Numbered from the stretch's first letter, positions 1 to 7,995 are shown. The stretch is DNA of 25,340 nucleotides from Acidobacteriota bacterium (GCA_030550225.1 JAUQPV010000011.1:1-25340); one strand, 5' to 3'. A program made the numbers and translations. The notes: generated from the sequence alone by a model not told the origin.

Positions 1-35
1 TCTACCTATCTGCCCATCTGCTCAGGGAGGCACCC

Positions 36-905
36 GTGGTGATTCGATGGTCCTTAGGTAGTTGCCGACCGGATGGGGGTCCGGGAGTCCCGGCGGTCGG
101 GGACCTCGGGGCCGTCGTCCGGGGGAGTTTTTATCAGACCGGCCGGGGTGAGCCCTTCCTGTGGCTTCCCTCGGCGCAGGGCCACTGGCGTTTCTACGAT
201 ATCTGGGCCGACGCCCTGGCGGAGGTCTTTACCGTACTGGTCCCGACCCTCCGGGGCGAACGGGATTTCGACCCGACGCCGGACTTCGACTGGGACGTCC
301 TGGTCGCCGACGTCTTGGCCGACATGGACGCCGTCGGCTGGCGTCAGGCCTGGATCGGCGGGGCGTCCTTCGGGGCGGCCCTGGCCCTCGTCTGCCTGAG
401 TCGGGCCCCGGAGCGTTTCCAAGGGGCCGTCCTGTATGGCACGCCCTGGGACCGGCCGGGCCCGTGGCTTCGGCGGGTCGTTCGTTGGATGGACCGACGT
501 GGGGACTGGGACCGGCTGGGACGGGTCTTCCGGGTCTGGGCCCTGGCCCTGCTGGCCCATGAATCTCTTCGCCTGCCCCGAAGTTTACGGAGATCGTACT
601 TGCGATGGTTCTTCGAGCGGTGGCCCCAGTATGGCGTGCCGACTGCCGTCTTGGGTCGTCGGGTCGCCCTCCTGGGCCGTCTGGCAGATTATGTCCGACC
701 CGAGCAGATCGACGTGCCCGTGGGGGTCCTGGCGGGAGCTCGGGACTGGCTCGTCCGGCCCCGGTACCAACGGGACCTGGCTCGACGTCTCCCGCGGGGG
801 GTCTTCGTGTGCATCCCGGGCGTCGGCCATCTGGCGCCCCAGACCCATCCGTCCGTTCTGACGGCATGGATCGTTCGATGGACTGCCTCCCTTGTTCCGG
901 AATGA
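36..905 (+). CDS. alpha/beta-fold hydrolase
   Basis: A 289-residue alpha/beta hydrolase whose substrate cannot be told from sequence. The nucleophile elbow is GASFG (Ser111). The acid is probably Asp237 in GARDW and the base His265 in GVGHL, so the triad appears complete and in the usual order. The oxyanion-side segment near residues 42-50 (LWLPSAQGH) and the TLRGE strand end near 71-75 also fit the fold. Residues 140-200 form a cap rich in Trp and Arg. The GTG start is supported by AGGGAGG at 24-30, five bases upstream. The first 30 residues are poorly conserved in appearance, so a later start is possible. pyrE follows about 100 bases downstream on the same strand. The family includes esterases, lipases, haloperoxidases and C-C hydrolases. 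Confidence 0.8.
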   Translation: MVIRWSLGSCRPDGGPGVPAVGDLGAVVRGSFYQTGRGEPFLWLPSAQGHWRFYDIWADALAEVFTVLVPTLRGERDFDPTPDFDWDVLVADVLADMDAVGWRQAWIGGASFGAALALVCLSRAPERFQGAVLYGTPWDRPGPWLRRVVRWMDRRGDWDRLGRVFRVWALALLAHESLRLPRSLRRSYLRWFFERWPQYGVPTAVLGRRVALLGRLADYVRPEQIDVPVGVLAGARDWLVRPRYQRDLARRLPRGVFVCIPGVGHLAPQTHPSVLTAWIVRWTASLVPE

Positions 906-917
906 AACCTGGCGTTC

Positions 918-933
918 CGACCCGAAAGGGTCG
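918..933 (+). other. GAAA-tetraloop hairpin before pyrE
   Basis: CGACCC-GAAA-GGGTCG is a perfect 6-bp stem with a stable GNRA loop, between the hydrolase stop and pyrE. There is no T tract after it, so it is not a classical terminator. It could be an RNA-stability or attenuation element in the pyrE leader, but nothing else supports regulation. Confidence 0.35.
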
Positions 934-1007
934 ACGAAGGTCGGCCGGCTGTTGACCCCCTGCGTGGCTTGTGGGACGATGGATACGACGTCATTCGGAG
1001 GTCGTGG

Positions 1008-1613
1008 ATGCTTTTGATGCCGAGTCGGGACGAAATCTTGGAACTCCTCCGCCGGACAGGGGCTCTCCGGCAGGGTCATTTCATCCTCCCTTCAGGCCTC
1101 CACACGGACCACTTTTTCCAGCTCCCCCTGGCGATGCGCTATTACGACAATGTCCGTCGCCTGGGTGTCGCCCTCGGCCGACTCCTGCGGGACGTCCCCC
1201 GCGTGACGCAATCCCTGCCTCGCTGTACGGTCGTCGCCCCGGCCAGCGGCGGGATCCCCGTGGCCTTCGCCGTCCGGGACGCCCTGGAGGCCGAGCAGGT
1301 CGTGTGGGCCGAAAAACAAGCCGGCCGACTTTACTTCCGGCCCTTCACGGCCGTCCAGAAGGGCGACCGGTGCGTCCTGGTGGACGACATCATCCTGACA
1401 GGGACCACGCTCGAGCAGTTGATCCGTCTCGTGTGGGACCACGGCGGCGAGATCTTGGCCGTCGGCGTCCTGGTCGATTCAGGCATCCGGGCCTTTCGTC
1501 CCGACCCGATCCCGGCCGTCCGCCTCGTCGAGTTTCAGACCCGGGCCTATCCAGACGCCGCCCGGTGTGAACTCTGCCGGGCCGGCGTGCCGGCCGTGGC
1601 GGTAGAATTTTGA
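1008..1613 (+). CDS. pyrE: orotate phosphoribosyltransferase
   Basis: Catalyses orotate + PRPP to OMP in de novo pyrimidine synthesis, in the cytoplasm. The 201-residue protein has the N-terminal OPRTase signature GHFILPSGLHTDHF (residues 23-36) and the type I PRPP-binding loop CVLVDDIILTGTT (122-134) with its paired acidic residues. It ends with a Cys-x2-Cys-RAGVP segment (187-194) seen in a subgroup of thermophile OPRTases. ATG 1008 is preferred over an in-frame TTG at 969 because CGGAGG (996-1001) lies six bases upstream; a second ATG at 1017 is less well placed. No other pyrimidine gene is nearby. The hydrolase just upstream reads in the same direction. A general purine/pyrimidine phosphoribosyltransferase is the alternative, but the N-terminal signature favours PyrE. 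Confidence 0.88.
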   Translation: MLLMPSRDEILELLRRTGALRQGHFILPSGLHTDHFFQLPLAMRYYDNVRRLGVALGRLLRDVPRVTQSLPRCTVVAPASGGIPVAFAVRDALEAEQVVWAEKQAGRLYFRPFTAVQKGDRCVLVDDIILTGTTLEQLIRLVWDHGGEILAVGVLVDSGIRAFRPDPIPAVRLVEFQTRAYPDAARCELCRAGVPAVAVEF

Positions 1614-1653
1614 AAGGCAGTCGGGCAGGAAACCAGATGAGATCACGACCGAA

Positions 1654-2181
1654 TCATTTACCTGTGACCCTTTGCGCGCCCTGCGAGTGAAATCCCCACA
1701 GGCGGGCGAGGAGGAGGATCTGGCCGGTGTGGTGGGCCGCATGTTCGATGAGGTGATGGAGGATTCCGGCCCGGCGGACAGGGATCCGCCGGCGGCCGAC
1801 CGGCCGGGGCTCGTCTAGGGCTTCATCAGGCAGGGCGAGGATGCGTCCTCGGATACCGGTCAGGGTCTGACGAACCTCAGTAAGGAGATCCGTCTTCGGA
1901 CGCCCGGTCGTCGTCCAGTCCTGCTCCGCCAGGGCGGCCAGGGCGTTGGGGTCATAGGCCTCTTCCAGGGCATAGGTCGCTAGCCGGGAAGAGGCGCCGA
2001 CGACATGCTGAAGGCGGGCGCCGATGGGCGGTACGTCTGGGGCCGGCGTCCACCAGAGGGCCTCGTCGGGCAAGTCTCGCAGATAGGCCTCCAAGAGGTA
2101 CAGGACCTGATCGAGGCCCTTAAGAAGATCGGCCTTTCGGGGTGAGATGGTCGGTTCATCCGGCGTCAGCCACGGTTCCAT
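1654..2181 (-). CDS. DinB-family metalloprotein
   Basis: A 175-residue four-helix-bundle protein of the DinB/YfiT superfamily. Three candidate metal ligands are in the usual places: His59 (LQHVVGA) and the pair His147/His151 in HLIEHAAHHTGQI near the C terminus. Members include thiol-dependent transferases and DNA-damage-induced proteins, but the substrate here cannot be assigned. The chosen ATG (2179-2181) has GGGAGG six bases upstream. The reading frame continues 16 codons further up into an intergenic repeat phrase, which I exclude. It lies 57 bases downstream of apbE on the same strand and converges on pyrE with only 40 bases between the two stop codons and no obvious terminator. Confidence 0.8.
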   Translation of the reverse strand: MEPWLTPDEPTISPRKADLLKGLDQVLYLLEAYLRDLPDEALWWTPAPDVPPIGARLQHVVGASSRLATYALEEAYDPNALAALAEQDWTTTGRPKTDLLTEVRQTLTGIRGRILALPDEALDEPRPVGRRRIPVRRAGILHHLIEHAAHHTGQILLLARLWGFHSQGAQRVTGK

Positions 2182-2238
2182 CGGGAGCCTCCCTCTACTC
2201 GGCAATTTGGGAATTCGGCAACGCGGCAAATAGGCAGG

Positions 2239-3462
2239 TCAGGCGTAGAAGCAACCGGTAGTGGCCCAAATACGGGCACCTATCAGCCCAGACACTACCA
2301 GACAGACGTATGCAATTTGTGGGGCAACCCCAAGGGTCGTACCCACGCTCGGCCCACCCATTTGCCGAACTGCCAAACTCCCGAATTCCCGAACTCCCGC
2401 CGTCGTGGCTGGGCACGGGCGGGGCGGCCAGACGGACCGGGGGTCCTCGACCAGGCGGTCGCCCTGCTGGCGGATCCAGAGGACGTACCGACACCGGTCG
2501 GAACCGACGAGGGCCTGAGCCTGCTCGGGTCCCATCACGAAGAAGGCCGTCGACAGGGCGTCGGCCTCGGTCGCCGATGGTGTCACGACGGTCACGCTGA
2601 CGACATCGGTCTCGACGGGCCGGCCCGTCCACGGGGAAAGGATGTGGCTGTAACGTCGGCCTCGGGCGACAAAGAAGCGTTCATAGTCCCCGCTCGTCGA
2701 AACGGCCATGTCCTGCACGGGGAATGTTTGCCAGGCTCGGTTGGGGCGCCGAGGATGGCGGACGGCGACGGTCCAGGGCCGGTCGACCCCGTCGGAGGCA
2801 CCCATCGCATAGATTTCCCCGCCGAAGTTGAGGAGGCCGTGGCGAAGGCCCGCCTGTCGGAGCCGCTCGACGGCCCGGTCGAGGGCGTAGCCCTTGGCGA
2901 TGCCGCCCAAGTCAAGGACCATCCCGGGGGTCGCCAGCCGGACCATGCGACGCGATGGGTCCCGATCTATCTTTCTGTAGCCTACCCGAGTCCGAGCCTG
3001 AGCGATTTCCTCATCAGACGGAACGCGGCGGGGCCCTTCCAGGAACCCCCAGAGCTGGACGATCGGGCCGACCGTGACGTCGAAGGCGCCCTTTGTCTCC
3101 CGGCTATATGCGATGGCTTGTTCGAGGATGTCCCACAGGGGTTCGCTGACGGGGACCGCCGGTCCCCCGGCCTGCCGGTTGAGGGCCCACAGCTCGCTGG
3201 ACGGGTCGTATAGCGTAAACCGGCGGTCCAGGTCCTGCACGAGGCCGATGACGTCGTCGAGGACCCGCCCAGCGTAGACCGGGTCTTCGTGGAGGATCCG
3301 CACGGTCAAGTAAGTCCCCATCACGACCCACGTCCGCTGGACCCACCGGCCGGTCCCCGAGACCGGCGGGGCCGACATAAGCCAACCGCTTCCCCAGAGG
3401 CCGATGACCAGGACAGCGACGGTCCCGCCGTGCCGAAAGCCGTGACCCCATTTTCGACACAC
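2239..3462 (-). CDS. apbE: FAD:protein FMN transferase (ApbE family)
   Basis: Transfers FMN from FAD onto a Ser/Thr of client flavoproteins outside the cytoplasmic membrane. Counting from the proposed GTG start, residues 1-31 look like a signal peptide or anchor (RKWGHGFRHGG, then a hydrophobic stretch to about residue 29). The ApbE core follows with LDLGGIAKGYALD (183-195), GGEIYAMG (214-221) and EADALSTAFFVMG (299-311), the metal- and FAD-binding region. The core seems to finish near residue 344. The last 63 residues do not look like ApbE and are encoded by intergenic-type sequence (2239-2430). The start is uncertain: ATG 3537 is in frame 25 codons upstream, and neither site has a strong Shine-Dalgarno. 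No obvious client flavoprotein (Rnf or Nqr) is in the window. DinB lies downstream. Confidence 0.88.
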   Translation of the reverse strand: MCRKWGHGFRHGGTVAVLVIGLWGSGWLMSAPPVSGTGRWVQRTWVVMGTYLTVRILHEDPVYAGRVLDDVIGLVQDLDRRFTLYDPSSELWALNRQAGGPAVPVSEPLWDILEQAIAYSRETKGAFDVTVGPIVQLWGFLEGPRRVPSDEEIAQARTRVGYRKIDRDPSRRMVRLATPGMVLDLGGIAKGYALDRAVERLRQAGLRHGLLNFGGEIYAMGASDGVDRPWTVAVRHPRRPNRAWQTFPVQDMAVSTSGDYERFFVARGRRYSHILSPWTGRPVETDVVSVTVVTPSATEADALSTAFFVMGPEQAQALVGSDRCRYVLWIRQQGDRLVEDPRSVWPPRPCPATTAGVREFGSLAVRQMGGPSVGTTLGVAPQIAYVCLVVSGLIGARIWATTGCFYA

Positions 3463-3498
3463 CCTGGGGCGCTCGACGGCCAGCCCCTGCCTTCGACG

Positions 3499-3527
3499 TT
3501 CCGAGTCCGAACTCCATGTGCTACAAT
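3499..3527 (+). promoter_or_regulatory. possible extended -10 promoter for the stress-protein gene
   Basis: TACAAT at 3522-3527 matches five of six -10 bases and is preceded by TGC (3519-3521), the extended -10 TGn. TTCCGA at 3499-3504 is a weak -35 with 17-base spacing. Transcription would start near 3534 and give a roughly 200-nt leader before the ATG at 3733. The leader contains an 11-bp inverted repeat (CTGGGTGTTGG at 3547-3557, complement at 3672-3682) and a 7-bp one (CCCAGAC 3574-3580, GTCTGGG 3606-3612). No known riboswitch is recognised. Confidence 0.4.
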
Positions 3528-3732
3528 GCCCGTTCATGTCGGAAGCCTGGGTGTTGGCTGTTCGGTAAAAGACCCCAGACCTGTTTCGGAAGCTCAGTGG
3601 ACCTTGTCTGGGACGAGGTGCTCCGGTGGTCCCATCGGGTCTGTAGTTTATGGTCTGAGGTCCCTTTGAGTCCAACACCCAGCACCCAGGACCTAACGCC
3701 GAAGCCAGCGGATGATGGTGAGGAGTCGTCTC

Positions 3733-4212
3733 ATGCGTATGCCAGTGCAAATCCGACAGATTTTATTTGCGACAGACTTCTCTCGCTACTCGGACCGGGC
3801 CCGGGACTATGCCGTGACCCTGGCCCGGAAGCATCGGGCGCACGTGTATGTCCTGCACGCCATCGAGGTCCTCTACTACATGAACGAAAAGGACCCGGAG
3901 CTCCGCGAGTGGTTCAAGACCCTCGAACGGGCGATGGAACGAAAAATGGCCGACGAAGTGGCTTTCTTCCAGTCCCACGGCGTGGCGGCCACAGGGGAGG
4001 TCATCATCGGGACTCCCTGGAAGGTGATCTTGCGTTTTGCTGAAGAGGTGGGCGTCGACCTAATCGTCATCGGCAGTCACGGTATCGGGACGGAAGAGGG
4101 TCGCATCCTCTTGGGGACGACGTCCCACAAGGTCGCCCTGGCCTCGAAGATCCCCGTACTGATCGTGCGGCCGGAGACGACCGAGGCTACCGAGGTCCCG
4201 GAACTCGGGTAA
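3733..4212 (+). CDS. universal stress protein (UspA family)
   Basis: A single-domain, 159-residue universal stress protein, cytoplasmic. It opens with the usual beta strand and Asp of the nucleotide site (ILFATDFSRYSD) and ends with the glycine-rich phosphate loop GSHG...LLGTTSHKV followed by the IPVLIVRP strand. The loop resembles the ATP-binding G-x2-G-x9-G-S/T form but has one extra residue between the second and third glycines. ATG 3733 is chosen because AGGAG (3721-3725) sits seven bases upstream; in-frame ATGs at 3712 and 3715 lie before that site. It stands alone between two minus-strand genes. Its stop is directly followed by a dispersed repeat (4213-4261). Function beyond stress or nucleotide binding is not inferable. 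Confidence 0.88.
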   Translation: MRMPVQIRQILFATDFSRYSDRARDYAVTLARKHRAHVYVLHAIEVLYYMNEKDPELREWFKTLERAMERKMADEVAFFQSHGVAATGEVIIGTPWKVILRFAEEVGVDLIVIGSHGIGTEEGRILLGTTSHKVALASKIPVLIVRPETTEATEVPELG

Positions 4213-4261
4213 CAGGTCGGCAGATAGGGCGCCATTCGCTGTTCGCTATTCGCCATTCGCC
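4213..4261. repeat. dispersed ~48-bp unit, copy 1
   Basis: Begins CAGGTCGGCAGATAGGGCGCC and continues as tandem TTCGC-type pentamers. The second copy is at 6721-6767 and differs at only a few positions. In both copies the minus-strand reading GGCGAATAG provides the stop codon of the adjacent minus-strand gene. Confidence 0.75.
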
Positions 4262-5799
4262 CAGCCAGCGGGATGCGCCTGCCGCCAGCGGCCCCACAGG
4301 TAGGCTTGGAGGAAGGCCTGGAACGCCGGGTCGAAAGCGGCCCGGCTCTGAGGGTTCCGCGCCACGAAAGGCCCCGGCCGGCCGTCCTGTACCCACAGGA
4401 CGCCGTCGGCGGCGGCGATGAACCCGCCTTGTCGGGTGTAGCCGAAGGCGACGGCCTCGGGCGGCGTCTCCCGGTAGAACAGCCACGCCAGACGGCTTTC
4501 CCCATCCCAACGGGCGTCCTTCCGGGACACGTCAAACCAGTCGCTCAGGGTCGGTACGACGTCCAGGCCGGACATCGGTGCCCGGACCGAAGGGGTCGGG
4601 ACCAGCACGCCGGTCGGAAGCCGACAGCCCAGGAATCCGGGCCGGACCTGTCCGTCCTCGATACGGCCGGTCCCCAAGACGCAAAGGTCGACGTGACCGG
4701 CCAGACTCACTTCCGCCGACAACGCCCGCCGCAGGTCCCCCAGCCAAGCGTCCAGGCCCTGCGTCTCCGTTTGGGGGTCCGACAGCCGGAAAATGCGAGC
4801 GACGAAGGCTTTCTCCCGTCGGGCCTGATGATACCGCAGGATGCTTCGGATTCGGTCGACCTCCCGGTTCGGCGTTGGGACCGACGGCGTCACCGCTTCC
4901 AAGGCCCGGAACGCTCGGCGTAGGTCCCCCAAGCCGACCACGCCGGCCGGGACGAATCCATACGTCTGGTATAGACCCCGTTGAAACACGCCGCTCAAGG
5001 GGACCGTCGGGGGACCCGACCGGACGCCGCTCCAGAAGGCCGCCAGGTTTCGGTCCGGGTCATCGTACACAGGATACACCGACGTGAAGACGGCCGCCCC
5101 GGCCAGGAGGGCCTCCAGGTTGGGCCACGGCGTCTGACCGGGCGTTTCCAGATTCAGGTCCGTATAGGCCAGTCGGTCCGCGACGACGAGGACGACATGG
5201 AGCTGGCTGTTCAGGCGGCAGAACTCCCGAAAGGCCTCGACCGGGTTCTCGACCGGCGCCCACGGAGGCGACGCCTCCGGGACGGTCCGGTACAGCATGG
5301 GTTCGACCAGCCAGACCCGGTCCGCCTGAACATCTTGAAGTTCTAAGATGATTCGTAAGACAGCCCACTGCCGGGCCAGGGGACTCAGGTCCACCTGAAA
5401 GGACCGGACGGCGTGAGCCAGCTCGGCGGCAGGGACCGCCGTCGGGGGCAGGAGGTCGACGGGCGCCGACCCCTGGAAAGGCCGGAGGCCCTGCACGTGG
5501 ACCTGAACGGCCCCGGCCGTGATCCCTTGAGCCCCGACGCCCCACGCCAGGACAGTGCCCGGTGGGACCCACGTCGGGAATTCGACCTGGAGGGAAGAGC
5601 CGACCGAGAGGGCTCGGTACTGCCGTCCATGAATGAGGGTCAGGACCGCCCCGGTCTCGGTACCCTGCACGTTCAGCCGCTCCGGTACCGTCAAGAGATA
5701 GACGACGTCATACGGTCGAGACGGCGTTCCGACAGACTGACACCCGTAAAGGACGATGAGACCGAGCGTCGTGCCCAACCATCGAAGTCCATACTTCAT
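4246..5799 (-). CDS. lipoprotein with degenerate sulfatase/alkaline-phosphatase-like domain
   Basis: A 517-residue predicted lipoprotein. The signal peptide ends in lipobox LYGC with Cys20 as the lipidated residue. Residues about 30-175 look like a beta-rich, carbohydrate-binding-like region. From about 200 the order of motifs recalls the sulfatase/alkaline phosphatase superfamily: a strand ending in VVADRLAYTD (Asp208 in the first metal-ligand position), PNLEALLAGAAVFTSVY, a segment ending in AAFWSG where active enzymes have the nucleophile-helix SLLTG, and near the end SGLDVVPTLSDWF. The nucleophile position holds no Cys, Ser or Thr, and the later SDHG metal motif is replaced by LGTGR, so it is probably not a normal hydrolase. 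ATG 5799 has GGAG eight bases upstream; the frame runs further up into repeats. The stop lies inside the dispersed repeat. The substrate is unknown. Confidence 0.7.
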   Translation of the reverse strand: MKYGLRWLGTTLGLIVLYGCQSVGTPSRPYDVVYLLTVPERLNVQGTETGAVLTLIHGRQYRALSVGSSLQVEFPTWVPPGTVLAWGVGAQGITAGAVQVHVQGLRPFQGSAPVDLLPPTAVPAAELAHAVRSFQVDLSPLARQWAVLRIILELQDVQADRVWLVEPMLYRTVPEASPPWAPVENPVEAFREFCRLNSQLHVVLVVADRLAYTDLNLETPGQTPWPNLEALLAGAAVFTSVYPVYDDPDRNLAAFWSGVRSGPPTVPLSGVFQRGLYQTYGFVPAGVVGLGDLRRAFRALEAVTPSVPTPNREVDRIRSILRYHQARREKAFVARIFRLSDPQTETQGLDAWLGDLRRALSAEVSLAGHVDLCVLGTGRIEDGQVRPGFLGCRLPTGVLVPTPSVRAPMSGLDVVPTLSDWFDVSRKDARWDGESRLAWLFYRETPPEAVAFGYTRQGGFIAAADGVLWVQDGRPGPFVARNPQSRAAFDPAFQAFLQAYLWGRWRQAHPAGWANGE

Positions 5800-5862
5800 G
5801 CCCAAGTCTCCGCGTACCTGGTAAATTTCGTGGGCGGCGTGGCGGTACCATTCATGGGGGTC

Positions 5863-5912
5863 ATGGCTCATAGCTCATGGCTCGTAGGCCTTTGCCCTCA
5901 GCTATGAGCCAT
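5863..5912. repeat. 13-bp inverted repeat upstream of the lipoprotein gene
   Basis: ATGGCTCATAGCT (5863-5875) is perfectly complementary to 5900-5912, with a 24-base spacer. It lies between the transaldolase stop and the lipoprotein start, and repeated GCTCAT/GAGCCATAAGCC phrases surround it. There is no T tract. It may be an mRNA hairpin or a member of the intergenic repeat families. Confidence 0.6.
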
Positions 5913-5964
5913 AAGCCCTCCGCTGATAAGCCACCCCATCACGACGCTATCGCGCCGTCCCTCT

Positions 5965-6621
5965 TCACAAGATGCGACCGTAGCCGGCCGACTGCCAGTC
6001 TTTTAGGAATCGTTCCAGACCGATGTCCGTCAGGGGATGCTTCAGGAGCTGTTCGAAGACCTTCGTCGGCATCGTGGCGATGTCAGCCCCCAGGAGGGCC
6101 GCCTCCAAGACGTGGAGGGGATGCCGAATCGAGGCGACCAGGACTTGCGTCTTGACCTGGTAGTTGCGAAAGATAGCCACGGTCTGACGAACGATCTGCA
6201 TCCCCCGATGGGTGATGTCGTCCAGCCGGCCCACGAAGGGGCTGACGATGTAAGCCCCGGCCTTCGCGGCCAGGAGGGCCTGAAGGGGCGTGAAGATGAG
6301 GGTCGTGTTGACCCGGATGCCTTCCCGGCTGAGGACCCGGATCGCCCGGAGGCCATCGGCCGTCATCGGGATTTTGACGACGATGCGGGGATCCAGGGCG
6401 GCCAACCGACGGGCCTCGGCGATCATCTCCTCGTGTTGCGTCGCCACGACTTCAGCACTGACGTCCCCCTGGACGATGGCGCAGATCTCCTTGAGGACGG
6501 CCAGGGGGTCTCCGCCCTGCTGAGCGAGGAGGGTCGGGTTCGTCGTGACCCCGTCGATCACGCCGGTGGCCGCCAGGCGCCGGATTTCATCGACGTTGGC
6601 CGTGTCTAAGAAAATCCTCAT
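5965..6621 (-). CDS. tal: TalC-type transaldolase
   Basis: Class I aldolase of the small transaldolase/fructose-6-phosphate aldolase group, exchanging a dihydroxyacetone unit between sugar phosphates (non-oxidative pentose phosphate pathway). The length of 218 residues is typical. Features seen are FLDTANVDEI at 4-13, TTNPT at 26-30, the Schiff-base lysine Lys83 in VVKIPMT, and NTTLIF at 105-110. Glu57 and Phe129 sit where true transaldolases have Glu and Phe, while FSA enzymes have Gln and Tyr. This leans to transaldolase activity, from recalled family knowledge. ATG 6621 follows a GAGGCAGG-type ribosome site. An upstream extension of the frame translates intergenic repeats and is rejected. 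cinA lies upstream on the same strand, 132 bases away. Confidence 0.92.
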   Translation of the reverse strand: MRIFLDTANVDEIRRLAATGVIDGVTTNPTLLAQQGGDPLAVLKEICAIVQGDVSAEVVATQHEEMIAEARRLAALDPRIVVKIPMTADGLRAIRVLSREGIRVNTTLIFTPLQALLAAKAGAYIVSPFVGRLDDITHRGMQIVRQTVAIFRNYQVKTQVLVASIRHPLHVLEAALLGADIATMPTKVFEQLLKHPLTDIGLERFLKDWQSAGYGRIL

Positions 6622-6647
6622 CGGCCTGCCTCGACGGTTCGCAGACG

Positions 6648-6694
6648 GGATGCAAAATGCAGGATACAAGATGCAGGCCGCAGGATGCAAGATT
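6648..6694. repeat. TGCARGA-type heptamer run
   Basis: Imperfect repeats of GATGCAAAATGCAGGATA and similar heptamers between cinA and the transaldolase gene. Similar runs occur at 8012-8066, 17311-17350 and, reversed, at 17521-17557. No gene is encoded here. Confidence 0.65.
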
Positions 6695-6720
6695 GGACAG
6701 GCGGCAGATAGGTAAGTGGG

Positions 6721-6767
6721 CAGGTCGGCAGATGGGGCGCCGTTCGCCATTCGCTATTCGCCACTCC
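6721..6767. repeat. dispersed ~48-bp unit, copy 2
   Basis: Near-identical to 4213-4261: CAGGTCGGCAGATGGGGCGC followed by TTCGC/ATTCG pentamers. The minus-strand stop codon of cinA (6754-6756) lies within it. Confidence 0.75.
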
Positions 6768-7995
6768 CTATGAGCCGCCGGCGGAGGAGGTCCAGGGCCA
6801 TCTGGACGGACTGTTCCTTGATGAGCTCCCGCGTCCCCCGAAATTGGAAACGGCGGTGCGTCATCCCGTCCGGTCCGGCGACGGCGATGTGGACGGTCCC
6901 GACGGGCTTCTCCGGCGTCCCGCCCGTCGGACCGGCGATGCCCGTGATGGCGACGGCCCAATCGGTCCCGGCCCGCCGGCGGGCGCCCTCGGCCATCTGA
7001 CGGGCGACCGGCTCGCTGACGGCACCGTACTGGCGAATGGCCTCGGGGTCCACGCCCAGGAGGTCGACCTTCGCTTCATTGCTGTAAGCGACGTAACCCC
7101 GCATGTAGTACGCCGAGCTCCCGGACACGTTCGTGATCCGATGGCCCAGCAGGCCGCCTGTACAAGACTCGGCCGTCGCTAAAGTCTGCCGTCGGTCCCG
7201 GAGGCGCTGGCCGACGACTGCTTCGATAGGGATGTCCCCCTCGGCGTAAAGGTCCTCACCGAGGGCCTGACGGAGGCGTTTCAGAAGCTGGTGCCACGCC
7301 GCCTCATCGTCCGGGCCGGTCCACCGGACCTCCAGGTCCACGCGGGCCGGTCCCGGCAAGATCGACCACGTCACGTCCGAACGGTCCAAGATGGCCTGGA
7401 CCCGCTCGGCGATACGGGACTCGGGGACGCCGCTCGTCCGTAAGAGGACCGACCTCGGCGGGACCGGAGGGGCGAGCCGACGGAGACGCTCTTCCAGATG
7501 AGCTTGGTAGATCCCCTGGAGCTCGGGCGGCGGACCCGGCAGGAGGACGTACACCCGGTCCCCGGCCTCGATCCACTGACCCGGGGCGGCACCGACCGGG
7601 TTCGGTAAGACTTCGGCCCCCTCGACGACCTGCGCCATCCGAAAGACCATCGGCGGGAGTGAAATCCCCCGAGCTGCGATGTCGGCCTCCATTCGGCGGC
7701 GCCAGTCGGCGTCCTCGACGACCGCCCGCCCCAGCCATCCGGCGACGGCCTCCCGCGTGACGTCATCGTGGGTCGGCCCGAGCCCGCCCGTCACGATGAT
7801 GACGTCGGCCCGGTCCTGGAAAAAGGCCAGTCCTTCCTGGATCGCCGGGACGTCGTCGGGCACGACGAGGCGACCGACGACCGTGAAGCCCAAGACCCGT
7901 AAGCGGGCCGAAAGCCACGGTCCATTCGTATCCACGCGTCCGCCGTCCAGCAATTCTGTCCCGACGGCAATGATGGCGACCCGCCCGGCCTGCAT
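6754..7995 (-). CDS. cinA: CinA-family protein (MoaB-like domain + NMN amidohydrolase domain)
   Basis: A 413-residue two-domain protein of normal CinA length. The N-terminal MoaB/MogA-like domain starts AIIAVGTELLDG and has VTGGLGPTHDDVT at 68-80; in characterised relatives it hydrolyses ADP-ribose-type pyrophosphates. The C-terminal domain carries TLATAESCTGGLLGHRITNV and AYYMRGYVAYSNEAK and corresponds to PncC nicotinamide-mononucleotide deamidase. The likely role is recycling of NAD breakdown products; the competence link is historical. ATG 7995 has GGAGGG five bases upstream. The last residues GSGE and the TAG stop are encoded by the dispersed repeat at 6721-6767. Transaldolase lies downstream, and the upstream region is repeat-filled with no clear promoter. 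Confidence 0.93.
   Translation of the reverse strand: MQAGRVAIIAVGTELLDGGRVDTNGPWLSARLRVLGFTVVGRLVVPDDVPAIQEGLAFFQDRADVIIVTGGLGPTHDDVTREAVAGWLGRAVVEDADWRRRMEADIAARGISLPPMVFRMAQVVEGAEVLPNPVGAAPGQWIEAGDRVYVLLPGPPPELQGIYQAHLEERLRRLAPPVPPRSVLLRTSGVPESRIAERVQAILDRSDVTWSILPGPARVDLEVRWTGPDDEAAWHQLLKRLRQALGEDLYAEGDIPIEAVVGQRLRDRRQTLATAESCTGGLLGHRITNVSGSSAYYMRGYVAYSNEAKVDLLGVDPEAIRQYGAVSEPVARQMAEGARRRAGTDWAVAITGIAGPTGGTPEKPVGTVHIAVAGPDGMTHRRFQFRGTRELIKEQSVQMALDLLRRRLIGSGE

Noticed and set aside
952..980. Sigma70 promoter before pyrE (TTGACC then GACGAT)
   Set aside because: The -10 matches only three of six bases.
3534..3732. Riboswitch in the stress-protein leader
   Set aside because: Two small inverted repeats exist but no conserved riboswitch core could be recognised, and the arms belong to phrases found elsewhere.
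6622..6750. N-terminal extension of the transaldolase frame (Cys/Pro-rich)
   Set aside because: It translates heptamer repeats; the family start MRIFLDTA is exact at 6621.
4213..6767. Insertion sequence bounded by the two 48-bp repeat copies
   Set aside because: The enclosed genes are ordinary metabolic and lipoprotein genes without transposase, and the copies coincide with gene ends rather than an element boundary.
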